Shown here: piece by piece, positions 24,898 to 35,239 of the stretch
Numbering within the stretch: position 1 is the stretch's first letter
Layout: each line of letters starts with the position of its first letter
Assembly (NCBI GenBank): GCA_900318765.1
Contig: ONLX01000123.1
Span: 1-48,352, forward strand
From: an uncultured Eubacteriales bacterium
Lineage (GTDB): Bacteria > Bacillota > Clostridia > Christensenellales > CAG-138
DNA: 48,352 nt
Direction: 5' to 3'
Program-made: the position numbers and the translations under genes
The notes under the pieces: generated by a model
The model's input: the letters and a program-made list of their open reading frames with translations, nothing else
What the model was told of the DNA's origin: nothing
Database searches by the model: none

Positions 24898-27800
24898 ATG
24901 GCAAAGCTGACGATTCTTTCGGGCGAGCCGCATTCCGGCAAAACAGAAGCGCTTTACGCCCGGCTGCAACAACAGATCGAACGCGGCAAACGCGTGGTTC
25001 TGCTCGTCCCCGAGCAGGCGACCTACCGCGCCGAATCCGCGCTCTGCGCCCGCCTCGGCGGGCTGCTCGGCGTCGATGTGTACAGTCTTGATCGGCTCTC
25101 CGAACGTTTGATTTCCGAATACGGGCAAGCGCTTCCGTACCTGGACGATCGCGGACGCTGCATGGTGCTTCGCAGGGCCGCGTTTTTGGAGCGCGACCGG
25201 CTGCAGCTCTTCTCCCGCGCAGCGGAACACCGCGGATTCGCTGCCGCCATGGATGCGCGCATCGGCCGGTTCAAACAAAGCTGCATTCTTCCCGAGGATC
25301 TGGACAACGCGGCAAAGAAGCTGCCCGAACACGATCTTTTGCGGCAAAAGCTCGAGGATTTTTCTCTGCTCTATCGGGAAAGCGAATCCTTTCTTGCCGA
25401 TCGGTACCTGACCGCGAACGACCTTTTAACCGTTGCCACAACGCTCGTCGAAGGATCCTGGCTTCATGGCTGCACCGTGTTCGTCGACGATTTCGACCGG
25501 CCGCGTGAGCAGGCGCTCCGGCTTCTGATCCGCATTCTCCAAGCCGCAGATTCCGTGACGATCACGCTGCGCGATTCCGCTGACCCGAACCTTTCCTCGC
25601 TGTATGCGCCGGACCGCAAACTCCATGACCGGCTCCGGGACGCCTGTGAAACGCTCGGAATTCCGTTTTCAAAGCAGCAGATGGAACGCTCCTCGGGCGG
25701 AGATCCCGCTCTGGATCATTTGAAAAACAACCTGTTTTCCGACGCGCCCTCCCCCTATCCTATGGAGACCGACGCGATTGCGATCCTTGCCGCCAAGGAC
25801 CGCGCAACCGAAGTTGCCCTTTTGGCGGACCGCATTCTGGAACTTGTGAAGGCGGGAAAGCGTTTTTCGGACATTGCTGTTGTTTCGAGCGACCTTGCGG
25901 CGTACGGTCCGCTTGTTCGCCGCGCCTTTTTGCGGCGCAACATTCCGCTGTTTTACGATGCGACGCGTCCGCTCGGCGGGCTCGCCGCGATCGACTTCAT
26001 TCGCAGCGCCGCGCGCGCCGCTTGTCTCGGTTTTCCGATGGACGATCTTCTGCGATTGCTCAAGAGCGGCTATGCGGGGGTGGACGAAGCGGACGTCGAG
26101 GTGTTTGAAAACTACGTGCTGCGGTACGGGATCTACGGCAGCGAATGCCGAAAGCCGTTCGCCATCGGAGAAATTCCGCCCGCAGCGGAAGCCGTACGCG
26201 CGCACATCATGGATACGCTTTTGCCGCTGTATACCGATACCGCTTCTTCGAAAACCACCGATCGCGTCCGCGCGCTGTGGCGCTATCTGGAAGCGAACGG
26301 ATTCCGTGAAGCGCTTGAAGCCGAGGCGCAGTCGCTGTTTGCGCTCGGCGCGGAGTCCGATGCGCAAATGATCGCACAGGTCTGGCGTGCCGTGACCGAT
26401 TTGCTCGTGCAGCTCGATACCGTGCTTGGGGAAACGAACCTGACGCGCAAGGAGTTTCCGATGCTGCTCGAGGAGGGACTATCGGGATTCTCCGTCGGCA
26501 TTCTGCCCGGGCAGGGCGACCGCGTGACGCTCGGCGACCTCGTCCGCACACGGCTTGCGCCGATCGATACGCTGTTTGTGCTCGGCTGCACCGATGGGGT
26601 GTTCCCGCCGGTTCGGACCGACGACGATCTGATCAACGATCCCGAGCTTCAGACGCTGCGCGATCTCGGGCTGCCCGTTTGGGACGGAACGCAGGGAGAA
26701 TCGGCGGCGGATCGGCTCGCGCTGATCTCGCTGCTCGGCAAGGCAAAGCGCCGCATCGTGTTCTCCTATGCATTCTCCGACGGGACAAGTGAATTGAGCC
26801 GCTCTCCGCTGCTCGGAAGCATCGACCGGCTGTTTCCGGGCAACCGGGAAATCGTCGGCATGACCGCGATGACCGCCGCGCCGATGAGTAAGCCCGTCGC
26901 ATTTTCCGCGCTGTCCGAGCTGCTGTCGCTCTGGCGGCAGGACGGATATTGCGCGCCGATGCTTCCGCCGCTGCTCGCCTATTTTTCCAACGATCCCGAT
27001 TATCGGGACGCAACGGAGGCGATCCGTTCGGGCGAAGCCCAAAGCGCTTCCCCCGCGGCGTTCGGCAAGGATGTTGCCGCGCAGCTGTATGGACGCGCGC
27101 CGTTCATGAGCGCGAGCCGCCTGGAACAATACGCGCGCTGTCCGTTCGCGCAGTACGTAAAGTACGGGCTAAGGGCCGAAGAGCGCAAGGTTGCCGACGA
27201 GACGGCTTCCGACGCGGGCACCTTCTTACATGACGCGCTCGACGCGTTCGTTCGCGAAGCCAAGAAGCGCGGCTTTGAGCTCGGCGCCATGACCGAATCG
27301 GATGTGGACACCGTTTTGGACGCGGTTCTGCCCGAGCTGCTTGTGACGCACAACGACGGTCTCTTCGGGCGGGACGCGCGCCTTCGCGAATCGCTGTTTC
27401 TGCGGCTCCGCACCGTGCGGCTCGCTGCAAACTCGATTGTGCAGCAGCTGCACGCCGGACGGTTCGACGTTGCCGCAACGGAGCTCTCCTTCGGCATGGA
27501 CGGCTCGTCGTTCCAGCCGATCTCCCTGACGCTGAAGGACGGGCGGCGCATTCGCGTTTACGGCAAGATTGACCGCGTCGATCGCACGCCGGACGGGGAG
27601 CTGCTCCGCGTCATTGATTATAAAATGGGCAAGACGCGCACTTTTGATCCGACAAAACTGCTCTCAGGCGAATCGCTGCAGCTTCCGCTGTACGTTGCGG
27701 CCGCGCAGCAGGTCGGCGGCGCGCTTGCCGGTATGTACTATATGCCCCTTACGCTCGATCCGCCGGAGCCGGGCGAAACGCCGCAGCACCGGCTGTATGG

Positions 27801-28143
27801 CCTGACCGCGTCCGACGATGCGTCGATTTTGGCGGCGGGCAATTTTGAAAAGCAGTCGCCCTGGATCTACGATCTGAAGCGCAATAAGAACGGTGAAATT
27901 TCGGGCTCCGCCGCAGAACGGGATCGATTGATGGAAATCGTTGCCGCTGCGCAGCGAATCGCCGCGCAGCAGGCGGAGGGCATCCTTGCGGGGAACGCTG
28001 CGGTCTTCCCGACCGAGTCCGCCTGCAAATGGTGTCCGTACGGAAGCGTTTGCAGGTTCGATAAGCAGACGGGCTGTAGAACGCGTACCACCCGGAAGGT
28101 GACTGCGGACGATCTGTTGACCGGAAAGGAGGAATTGCCGTGA
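24898..28143 (+). CDS. addB: ATP-dependent helicase/nuclease subunit AddB
   Basis: Partner of AddA in processing double-strand DNA ends for homologous recombination. 1081 residues, close to family length. The N-terminal P-loop GEPHSGKT (9-16) is followed by VPEQATY. The C-terminal nuclease has ARCPFAQYVKYG, the DRVDRTPD...VIDYK active-site run and CKWCPYGSVC; its Cys residues with the RCPF Cys make the four-Cys [4Fe-4S] staple typical of AddB. The GTG of addA overlaps its TGA (GTGA). Confidence 0.95.
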   Translation: MAKLTILSGEPHSGKTEALYARLQQQIERGKRVVLLVPEQATYRAESALCARLGGLLGVDVYSLDRLSERLISEYGQALPYLDDRGRCMVLRRAAFLERDRLQLFSRAAEHRGFAAAMDARIGRFKQSCILPEDLDNAAKKLPEHDLLRQKLEDFSLLYRESESFLADRYLTANDLLTVATTLVEGSWLHGCTVFVDDFDRPREQALRLLIRILQAADSVTITLRDSADPNLSSLYAPDRKLHDRLRDACETLGIPFSKQQMERSSGGDPALDHLKNNLFSDAPSPYPMETDAIAILAAKDRATEVALLADRILELVKAGKRFSDIAVVSSDLAAYGPLVRRAFLRRNIPLFYDATRPLGGLAAIDFIRSAARAACLGFPMDDLLRLLKSGYAGVDEADVEVFENYVLRYGIYGSECRKPFAIGEIPPAAEAVRAHIMDTLLPLYTDTASSKTTDRVRALWRYLEANGFREALEAEAQSLFALGAESDAQMIAQVWRAVTDLLVQLDTVLGETNLTRKEFPMLLEEGLSGFSVGILPGQGDRVTLGDLVRTRLAPIDTLFVLGCTDGVFPPVRTDDDLINDPELQTLRDLGLPVWDGTQGESAADRLALISLLGKAKRRIVFSYAFSDGTSELSRSPLLGSIDRLFPGNREIVGMTAMTAAPMSKPVAFSALSELLSLWRQDGYCAPMLPPLLAYFSNDPDYRDATEAIRSGEAQSASPAAFGKDVAAQLYGRAPFMSASRLEQYARCPFAQYVKYGLRAEERKVADETASDAGTFLHDALDAFVREAKKRGFELGAMTESDVDTVLDAVLPELLVTHNDGLFGRDARLRESLFLRLRTVRLAANSIVQQLHAGRFDVAATELSFGMDGSSFQPISLTLKDGRRIRVYGKIDRVDRTPDGELLRVIDYKMGKTRTFDPTKLLSGESLQLPLYVAAAQQVGGALAGMYYMPLTLDPPEPGETPQHRLYGLTASDDASILAAGNFEKQSPWIYDLKRNKNGEISGSAAERDRLMEIVAAAQRIAAQQAEGILAGNAAVFPTESACKWCPYGSVCRFDKQTGCRTRTTRKVTADDLLTGKEELP

Positions 28144-31100
28144 ACTGGAACCCCGATCAAATTCGTGCGATTGAGGCCACGGGCAATGTAATCGTTTCCG
28201 CTGCCGCCGGCGCAGGCAAGACCTCCGTTCTGACCGAGCGCGTGTTCCGGCTTGTTGCAAACGGAACGCCGATCGATCGGATGCTGATTCTGACCTTCAC
28301 CCGCGCCGCCGCCGGAGAAATGAAATCCCGCATCTTTACGCGGCTCGAATCCGCAGCGCAGTCCGCCGCAACCGACAGGGAACGCGCGTACCTCCTTTCC
28401 CAGGCACAGCTTTGTGCCGCTGCGAACATCTCGACCATGCACGCCTTTTGCGCGAAGGTCGTGTTCCGTCACTTCTTCCGCGTCGGGCTCGCGCCGTCCT
28501 CCCGAACGATGGATGAAACCGAAAGCGCCGTGCTGCGCAGCGAGGTGCAGACGCGGGTCCTCACGGAGCTTGCCGAAACCGAACCTGAATCGTATCGCCG
28601 CCTGATCGCGGCATTCAACGGGGAACGCACGCTCCGGGAAACGCTTGACCGACTGAACCGCTTCCTTTCTGCGGAGCCGGATCCAGAAGCGTGGTTGGCG
28701 CGTGCCGAAGCGACGCTGACCGATCGCGACGCGTTCCTTGCTCTGCTCGAAAGCGAATGGGCATCCGATAAAAAAGCACTTACGCTTGCGCTTTCCGACC
28801 TGAACGATGCGCGTGACGCGCTTCCGCCCGCCTGCCAAAAGGCGATTTCCCTGCTGGACGAGCTGCTCACGCATGCGCGCGGCGCTCTGCTTCAGCCCGA
28901 CCGAACCGCGTACGGCGCGGCGCTCTGCGGGATTCCGACCGGCGGAAGGCTATCGTTCCCGAAGGATTTTTCCGCTGCCGATTCCCAACCGGTCAAGGAT
29001 GCGAAAGCGTTGTTCCTGAAGCTCTGTAAGGAGCAGGCGGAGCGCTGTTCCGCGGACGCGGATACGTTGTTCCGAACCCAGACCGACGGCGCGGCGGTCG
29101 TCACCCCGCTGTTTCGGCTGCTCCGAGCGGAGCGCTCCGCTTACGCCGAGGAAAAGCGGCAGCGCGCCTGCCTCGATTTTGATGACCTTGAGCATCTGAC
29201 CATCGAGATTCTTCGCGACGAGCGCATCGCCGCCGAGTACCGCGAGCGGTTCGTATACGTGATCGTGGATGAGTACCAGGACAGCAACCGCGTCCAGGAG
29301 GCGATTCTCGATCGGATCCGCAGGAAAAACAATCTGTTTTTTGTCGGCGACGTCAAGCAATCGATCTATCGGTTCCGCAAGGCCGAACCGAAGCTGTTTT
29401 TGGAAAAATGCCGCACCTTCTTCGGAGACGTCGGCACGCGGGTGGATCTCAAGCAGAACTTCCGTTCCGGAGGCGCGGTCATCGACGCGGTGAATCGCGT
29501 GTTTGAAACGATTCTGCACGAACCGATCGCCGGGATCGAATACGACGCGGCTGCGCGGCTCTACCGCGGCAGCAGCGAAACGGGCGGAGCGGTGGAATGC
29601 CACGTCTTTGAAAAGAAGAGCGACAGCGATGAGGAGTCGCTTGCCGACGCCGAAGCCGAAGCACGGTTCATTGCCGACGCGATTGCCGCGCGCATGAAGC
29701 GCCCGATCTTCGACAGCAAGACCGGCAAAACACGTGATCCCGAATACGGGGACTTTTCGATTCTGCTTCGCAGCAAAACGCATGCCGAAATCTATGCCGA
29801 AACGCTTGCCTTCTGGGGCATTCCCTGTTATGCGCAGCTTTCCGGCGGGTACTTTGATGCGATTGAGGTGCGGCTGGTCATCAATCTGCTGCGCGTGCTC
29901 GATAACCGACGGCAGGATATTCCGCTGCTCTCGGTGCTGCGATCTCCGTTCTTCCGCTTTACCGACGACGAGCTGATCGCGCTTCGCACCGCGACGCGCG
30001 GCAGTCTGCTCGACTGCCTGCTTGCCGCAAAGGAACATCCGCACGTGCAGGAAACCCTGAAGGCGCTTTCCGAATGGCGCGCGCTTGCAAAGCGCGTCAC
30101 AATGGAGGAGCTGCTCGATTCCGTGATGGATGCGGTGCAGTACCGCGAGCGCATGGGCGCGCTGCCGGGCGGCATCCAACGGACGCGAAACCTGGATGCA
30201 TTGGTCGAGCGGGCGCGCGCGTTTGACGCGACCGGCTCCGGCGGCATTCACGGATTCCTATCGTTCATCGACGCGGCGGAGGCGGCTGCCGACCTCGGGG
30301 CATCCCAAACCGTGACGGCGAACGTCGTTCGCATCATGACGATTCATAAATCGAAGGGATTGGAATTCCCCATCGTGTTCCTTGCCGGGCTCGGCGCACT
30401 CTATAACCGGCAGGATGAAAAGGACTCGCTGCTTCTGCACGACCGGCTCGGCGTCGGGCTTCAATTTCTCGACGCGGAGGGGTTCCGCCGCCGGACCTAT
30501 GCGCGCCGGATCATCAAGGATGCGATCGCCGACGCCGCATGGCAGGAGGAGCTGCGCGTGCTGTACGTCGGTATGACGCGCGCCAGGAGCGAGTTGATCT
30601 TACTGGGCTGTCTCTCGAATGCCGAAAAAGCGCTTGCCGAGCTTCCGATGCCGACGCTGACGAATCTGCGCCGCGCTTCGAACAATCTGAGGCTGTTGCT
30701 GCTTTCTCTGAACGGATATCTGCCGATTCAATTGCACCGGAAGGCGGATGTTGCCTCGGGTGCAGAACAGCGGCAGCTGCCTGCGCTGCCCGAAGCCGAT
30801 CCCCGTCTGACGCAAGCGCTGTGCGAATCGCTCGCCTGGACGTATCCGTTCCCGATTCGACAGGATTTGCCGATCAAAACTTCGGTCACGGCACTCGGAG
30901 AACGCTCGCTGGATCCGTTTGCAGAACCGCGCTTTGCCGCCGAGCCGGACGGCGCTGCGCTCGGATCGCGGGTGCATACGCTGCTGCGCCGTATTCCGCT
31001 GACCGAAGGCGCGGAGGCTGCTCTTTTTACAAGCGCCGATTTTTCGACGCTTCCGATCAGCCATCGAAACGCGCTGCGTTGGTGGATCCAATCCCCGCTG

Positions 31101-31424
31101 TTTTTGCGCATGTGCAAGTCGCCGCGCGCGGAGCGGGAATGGAGCTTTGTGCGACAGCTTCCCGCAAACGCGCTGTTTGACACGGAAGAAACCGTCCCCG
31201 TTCTGCTGCAGGGTGTGATTGACGCATGCTTCCTCGAAGACGGCGCATGGGTGCTGCTCGATTATAAGACCGATCGCGTGGAAGGCGACCCTGCCGAACA
31301 CGCCGAGCGGCATCGCAAACAGCTCACGCTCTACGCCGAAGCGCTTGCTGCGCTGTCCCGGATCCCCGTGCGCGAAGCGTACATCGTCTTTTTGAACGCG
31401 AACGCGGTTGTGAAACTGATATGA
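28140..31424 (+). CDS. addA: ATP-dependent helicase/nuclease subunit AddA
   Basis: UvrD-like helicase plus nuclease of the AddAB end-processing complex. 1094 residues, somewhat shorter than the ~1230 of Bacillus. Motifs in order: NPDQIRAI, Walker A AAAGAGKTS (21-29), DEYQDSN (motif II), HKSKGLEFP, YVGMTRAR, and the C-terminal nuclease with GVIDACF and LLDYKTDR. The start is a GTG preceded by AAAGGAGG and overlapping addB by 4 bases. The rsmF ATG overlaps its TGA. Confidence 0.96.
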   Translation: MNWNPDQIRAIEATGNVIVSAAAGAGKTSVLTERVFRLVANGTPIDRMLILTFTRAAAGEMKSRIFTRLESAAQSAATDRERAYLLSQAQLCAAANISTMHAFCAKVVFRHFFRVGLAPSSRTMDETESAVLRSEVQTRVLTELAETEPESYRRLIAAFNGERTLRETLDRLNRFLSAEPDPEAWLARAEATLTDRDAFLALLESEWASDKKALTLALSDLNDARDALPPACQKAISLLDELLTHARGALLQPDRTAYGAALCGIPTGGRLSFPKDFSAADSQPVKDAKALFLKLCKEQAERCSADADTLFRTQTDGAAVVTPLFRLLRAERSAYAEEKRQRACLDFDDLEHLTIEILRDERIAAEYRERFVYVIVDEYQDSNRVQEAILDRIRRKNNLFFVGDVKQSIYRFRKAEPKLFLEKCRTFFGDVGTRVDLKQNFRSGGAVIDAVNRVFETILHEPIAGIEYDAAARLYRGSSETGGAVECHVFEKKSDSDEESLADAEAEARFIADAIAARMKRPIFDSKTGKTRDPEYGDFSILLRSKTHAEIYAETLAFWGIPCYAQLSGGYFDAIEVRLVINLLRVLDNRRQDIPLLSVLRSPFFRFTDDELIALRTATRGSLLDCLLAAKEHPHVQETLKALSEWRALAKRVTMEELLDSVMDAVQYRERMGALPGGIQRTRNLDALVERARAFDATGSGGIHGFLSFIDAAEAAADLGASQTVTANVVRIMTIHKSKGLEFPIVFLAGLGALYNRQDEKDSLLLHDRLGVGLQFLDAEGFRRRTYARRIIKDAIADAAWQEELRVLYVGMTRARSELILLGCLSNAEKALAELPMPTLTNLRRASNNLRLLLLSLNGYLPIQLHRKADVASGAEQRQLPALPEADPRLTQALCESLAWTYPFPIRQDLPIKTSVTALGERSLDPFAEPRFAAEPDGAALGSRVHTLLRRIPLTEGAEAALFTSADFSTLPISHRNALRWWIQSPLFLRMCKSPRAEREWSFVRQLPANALFDTEETVPVLLQGVIDACFLEDGAWVLLDYKTDRVEGDPAEHAERHRKQLTLYAEALAALSRIPVREAYIVFLNANAVVKLI

Positions 31425-32689
31425 ATTTGCCAAACGATTATCTTGCGCGCATGCGCGAACAACTGAAAACGGATTTTGACGCGTACTGCGCCGCGATGGA
31501 CGAGCCGCCAAAGGCCGCGCTTCGGGTGAATACGCTGAAAATCACACCCGCGGAATTTGCCTCGCTGTGCGCGGTTCCGTTGACCCCGCTCTCGGGCGCG
31601 TCGGATGGGTTTTCGGTACCCGACGGGTTCCGGCCGGGACGCGATCCGCTGCATGCGGCAGGGCTCTACTATATGCAGGAAGCGAGCGCGCAGGCGCCCG
31701 CACGGTTATTACACATCGAACCCGGGATGACCGTGCTCGATCTATGCGCCGCGCCCGGCGGAAAAAGCACCCAGCTTGCCGCCCGTCTCAACGGAACGGG
31801 CGTGCTCGTCGCGAACGAGTACGTTGCTTCTCGCGCGCAGACGCTTGTCGGCAACCTGGAGCGCATGGGCGTCACGAACGCAATTGTGACAAACGCCGAC
31901 ACCGAAACGCTCTGTGAGCGGCTTTCGCAGCAGTTCGATGCGGTTCTGTGCGACGCGCCGTGTGCCGGAGAAGGGATGTTTCGCAAGGATCCGCGCGCCG
32001 TTGCCGAGTGGTCCAAGGAGCATGTCAACGCGTGTGCCCTGCGGGAACGCGGGATCCTGCACAATGCTGCCAAGGCCGTGAAACCGGGCGGCGAGCTGGT
32101 GTATTCGACCTGCTCGTTCTCACCCGCCGAGGACGGTGAAACCGTCGCACTGTTTTTGCAGGCGCATCCCGATTTTTCACTGACCTTCGAGCAAACGCTC
32201 TATCCGCACTCGTCCGACGGCGAAGGACAATACATGGCGCATTTTGTCCGTTCCGGCGTTCGGACGCCGTCCGCATTTTCCATGGGGCGCTCGGACCGCT
32301 GCGCCGCATGGGAAGCGTTTTCTTCCGAATTGAACCCGCTTCTGGGGCGTGTGCTCCGCCTGAAAGACGGGCGCGTTCTGCTTGTTCCGCCACTGCCGTT
32401 TTCGTTGGACGGCCTCCGCATCGTGCGGGCGGGACTGCTGCTCGGCGAGGACAAGGGAAATCGATTTGAACCGTCCCACGCGCTCGCGCTCAGCGTTCCC
32501 TTGCCGTTTTTGCACACGGAATCGTTGGACGAGGCGGATGCCGCCCGGTACCTCGCGGGTGAACCGATCGCGCGCGCCGCAAAGAAGGGTTGGTGTGCCG
32601 CCACGGTTCACGGCTACGCGCTCGGCCTAATGAAATCCGATGGACAGCTTCTGAAAAACCATTATCCTAAGGGGCTTCGGATGCCTTGA
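31421..32689 (+). CDS. RsmF/RsmB-family 16S rRNA (cytosine-C5) methyltransferase
   Basis: 422 residues. The SAM site DLCAAPGGKSTQLA is followed by CDAPCAGEGMF with the helper Cys and YSTCSFSPAEDGE with the nucleophilic Cys, the double-Cys mechanism of RNA m5C methyltransferases. A C-terminal extension (~290-422) resembles the RNA-binding tail of RsmF-like proteins. Coupled to addA by an ATGA overlap. Its TGA lies inside the -35 box of the next operon. The exact rRNA position methylated is unknown. Confidence 0.93.
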   Translation: MNLPNDYLARMREQLKTDFDAYCAAMDEPPKAALRVNTLKITPAEFASLCAVPLTPLSGASDGFSVPDGFRPGRDPLHAAGLYYMQEASAQAPARLLHIEPGMTVLDLCAAPGGKSTQLAARLNGTGVLVANEYVASRAQTLVGNLERMGVTNAIVTNADTETLCERLSQQFDAVLCDAPCAGEGMFRKDPRAVAEWSKEHVNACALRERGILHNAAKAVKPGGELVYSTCSFSPAEDGETVALFLQAHPDFSLTFEQTLYPHSSDGEGQYMAHFVRSGVRTPSAFSMGRSDRCAAWEAFSSELNPLLGRVLRLKDGRVLLVPPLPFSLDGLRIVRAGLLLGEDKGNRFEPSHALALSVPLPFLHTESLDEADAARYLAGEPIARAAKKGWCAATVHGYALGLMKSDGQLLKNHYPKGLRMP

Positions 32690-32714
32690 CAACCGGGATG
32701 CCCGGTGCTATACT
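32686..32714 (+). promoter_or_regulatory. Consensus sigma-A promoter of FMN-riboswitch operon
   Basis: TTGACA, 17-base spacer, TATACT with an extended TG. The rsmF stop codon is part of the -35 box. The spacer contains the palindrome CCGGG-ATG-CCCGG. Confidence 0.92.
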
Positions 32715-32726
32715 ACAAAAAAACAC

Positions 32727-32837
32727 ATCTTCAGGGCGGGGTGCAATTCCCCACCGGCAGTATAGTCTGCGAGCGGCGTTGTCCGCATGATTCGGTGCAA
32801 TTCCGAAACCGACGGTATAGTCCGGATGAAAGAAGAT
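32727..32837 (+). ncRNA. FMN riboswitch (RFN element)
   Basis: Shows the conserved RFN blocks in order: ATCTTCAGGGCGGGG, GCAATTCCCCACCGGC, AGTCTGCGAGCG, GATTCGGTGCAATTCCG, AACCGACGGTATAGTCCGG and ATGAAAGAAGAT, with the closing stem ATCTTC/GAAGAT. FMN binding would allow the following terminator to form and shut off the riboflavin transporter. Confidence 0.97.
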
Positions 32838-32839
32838 CG

Positions 32840-32874
32840 ACGCTCCGGGGAATGATTTCTTCGGAGCGTTTTTC
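32840..32874 (+). terminator. Riboswitch-controlled terminator
   Basis: ACGCTCCG/CGGAGCGT stem followed by five T residues between the RFN aptamer and ribU, consistent with transcriptional attenuation. Confidence 0.88.
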
Positions 32875-32898
32875 GCCCTCCGGGAAGGAGACAACTGT

Positions 32899-33564
32899 AT
32901 GGAAGCATCCAAACGCACCGTTTTTTCGGTCAAAACCGTCGCCACGATCGCAATGCTCTGCGCGATCGCGTTCGTTGCAAAGCTGATCTCAACCGTCTTT
33001 CCGACGGTATCGGGGTTCCTGTCCTTTGACCTCAAGGACGTCGTGATTGTGATCGGCGGATTTCTTTACGGGCCGCTTGCCGCCGCGATCATTGCCGGAA
33101 TCGTCTCGCTGGTCGAGATGGTGACCGTGAGCACCACCGGCGCGATCGGGCTTTTGATGAATGTGCTTGCAAGCTGTTCGTTTGCCTGCATTGCGGCTGT
33201 GATCTATGCGATCCGGCGCGATATGAAGGGCGCGATCTTCGGGCTGTTGCTCGGCGTCCTCTGCATGACCGGCGTCATGCTGCTTTGGAACTGGCTGATC
33301 ACGCCGCTGTACATGAAGGTCGACCGTTCGGTCGTCGTCGGGATGCTTGTTCCGGTGTTTTTGCCGTTCAACCTCGTGAAAGGCGGCATCAACGCAACGC
33401 TGGCGTTACTCCTGTATAAACCGATCGTCACCGCGCTCCGAAAGGCGCATCTCGTTCCGGAAGGCAATGCGCCGCGACAGACAAAGTGGAGTGTTCTGAT
33501 CGCGTCGCTCGTCCTGCTTGCAACATTTGTCCTGTTCGCGCTCGTTTTGATGGGCATACTTTGA
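32899..33564 (+). CDS. ribU: Riboflavin ECF transporter S component
   Basis: 221 residues with about five to six hydrophobic segments. It carries the S-component pattern ATIAMLCAIAFVAKL and FDLKDVVIVIGGFLYGPLAA, which resembles RibU and its flavin-site region. Position directly after an FMN riboswitch fixes the ligand as riboflavin. It needs the shared EcfAA'T module, which is not in the window. GGAAGGAG precedes the ATG. Confidence 0.93.
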   Translation: MEASKRTVFSVKTVATIAMLCAIAFVAKLISTVFPTVSGFLSFDLKDVVIVIGGFLYGPLAAAIIAGIVSLVEMVTVSTTGAIGLLMNVLASCSFACIAAVIYAIRRDMKGAIFGLLLGVLCMTGVMLLWNWLITPLYMKVDRSVVVGMLVPVFLPFNLVKGGINATLALLLYKPIVTALRKAHLVPEGNAPRQTKWSVLIASLVLLATFVLFALVLMGIL

Positions 33565-33602
33565 TGGAACCTGCGGATGGATTCCGCAGAAGGAGGCAAT
33601 CT

Positions 33603-33872
33603 ATGAATGCAATTGTAACCGTGATCGGTCAGAACCGCGTCGGCATTATTGCCGCGATCAGCACCCGGCTTGCAGCGCTCGGCGTCGACATTCTCGATGT
33701 GTCGCAAACGATTTTAAACGGGAGCTTTACGATGGTGATGGTCGTCAATCTGGAAGGCGCAAGCGCGTCGTTTGTTGAAATTCGCGATGCGCTGAGCGAT
33801 CTTGCCGCGGAACGCGGGCTCTCGATCCGCATTCAGCGGCAGGAGATTTTCGAAGCGATGCACACGGTATGA
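33603..33872 (+). CDS. ACT-domain protein (UPF0237 family)
   Basis: 89 residues forming a single ACT domain: [34 protein letters not shown] domains bind amino acids or other small ligands. This stand-alone type is regularly paired with the PFL/UPF0210 gene that follows 4 bases later. GAAGGAGG precedes the ATG. Ligand unknown. Confidence 0.92.
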   Translation: MNAIVTVIGQNRVGIIAAISTRLAALGVDILDVSQTILNGSFTMVMVVNLEGASASFVEIRDALSDLAAERGLSIRIQRQEIFEAMHTV

Positions 33873-33876
33873 CGGT

Positions 33877-35226
33877 ATGCTGAACAAGAACGATATCCTC
33901 TCCACGATCGAGATGATCGATCAGCAGCACCTCGATATCCGCACGATCACGATGGGCATTTCGCTCACGGATTGCGCGGACGCTTCGGCTGCGCGCGCGT
34001 GCGACAAGATCTATGATAAGATCACACACTATGCGAAGGATCTTGTCTCCGTCGGGGAAGCGATCGAGATGGAATTCGGGATCCCGATCGTCAATAAGCG
34101 CATTTCGGTCACGCCGATCGCGCTCGTTTCCGCAGCAAGCGAGACAGATTCCTACGTGCCGTTCTGCAAAGCGCTCGACCGTGCGGCCAAGACCTGCGGC
34201 GTCGATTACATCGGCGGGTTCTCCGCGCTTGTGCAAAAAGGCATGACCAAAGCGGATGAAAAGCTGATCCGCTCGATCCCAGAAGCGCTTTCGGAAACCG
34301 ACGTCGTCTGCTCCTCGGTCAATATCGGATCGACGAAGGCCGGCATCAATATGGATGCGGTACGGCTCATGGGCCACGTGATTCGCGAAACCGCGGAACG
34401 CACGAACGGCGCGGGCTGCTGCAAGCTCGTCGTGTTCTGCAATGCGGTCGACGACAACCCGTTTATGGCCGGAGCGTTCCATGGCATCGGCGAACCAGAA
34501 AAGGTGATCAACGTCGGCGTTTCGGGACCGGGCGTTGTGTATCACGCGCTGCAGGCGGTGAAAGGCGCGCCGTTTGACGTCGTTGCCGAAACCGTCAAGA
34601 AGACGGCATTCCGCATCACGCGCATGGGGCAGCTTGTCGCGCAGGAAGCATCGAAGCGGCTCAATACGCCCTTTGGCATTGTCGATCTTTCCCTTGCGCC
34701 GACGCCCGCTGTGGGCGATTCGGTCGCGCGGATTCTTGAAGAAATGGGGCTTGAAACCTGCGGCACGCACGGCACGACCGCTGCGCTTGCGCTGCTGAAC
34801 GACGCGGTGAAAAAGGGCGGCGTCATGGCGTCGTCTTCCGTCGGCGGGCTTTCGGGCGCGTTCATTCCGGTTTCGGAGGATGAAGGCATGATCGCAGCCG
34901 CCAAGGCCGGCGTGCTGACGATCGATAAGCTCGAAGCCATGACCTGCGTCTGCTCGGTCGGGCTCGATATGATCGCTGTTCCGGGCGATACGAGCGCGGA
35001 TACGATCGCCGCAATCCTGGCGGACGAGGCCGCCATCGGCATGGTCAACAGCAAAACAACCGCGGTGCGCGTCCTTCCCGCAATCGGCAAGTCCGTAGGC
35101 GATACCGTCGAGATGGGAGGACTCATGGGCAGCGCGCCCGTCATGCCGGTGCATGCCGCGTCGAGTGAAGCGTTTATTGCGCGCGGCGGACGCATCCCCG
35201 CGCCGATGCAAAGTCTAAAAAACTGA
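33877..35226 (+). CDS. PFL family protein (UPF0210)
   Basis: 449 residues, full family length, with the Gly-rich stretches typical of UPF0210 such as [29 protein letters not shown] and [19 protein letters not shown]. The fold is glycyl-radical-enzyme-like, but there is no GCV/RVxG glycyl-radical loop. Biochemical role not established. Conserved partnership with the upstream ACT gene suggests that the ACT protein regulates or senses for it. It has a poor ribosome site, so translation probably depends on coupling. Co-transcribed with ribU. Confidence 0.9.
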   Translation: MLNKNDILSTIEMIDQQHLDIRTITMGISLTDCADASAARACDKIYDKITHYAKDLVSVGEAIEMEFGIPIVNKRISVTPIALVSAASETDSYVPFCKALDRAAKTCGVDYIGGFSALVQKGMTKADEKLIRSIPEALSETDVVCSSVNIGSTKAGINMDAVRLMGHVIRETAERTNGAGCCKLVVFCNAVDDNPFMAGAFHGIGEPEKVINVGVSGPGVVYHALQAVKGAPFDVVAETVKKTAFRITRMGQLVAQEASKRLNTPFGIVDLSLAPTPAVGDSVARILEEMGLETCGTHGTTAALALLNDAVKKGGVMASSSVGGLSGAFIPVSEDEGMIAAAKAGVLTIDKLEAMTCVCSVGLDMIAVPGDTSADTIAAILADEAAIGMVNSKTTAVRVLPAIGKSVGDTVEMGGLMGSAPVMPVHAASSEAFIARGGRIPAPMQSLKN

Positions 35227-35239
35227 AAGGAACTCGCCT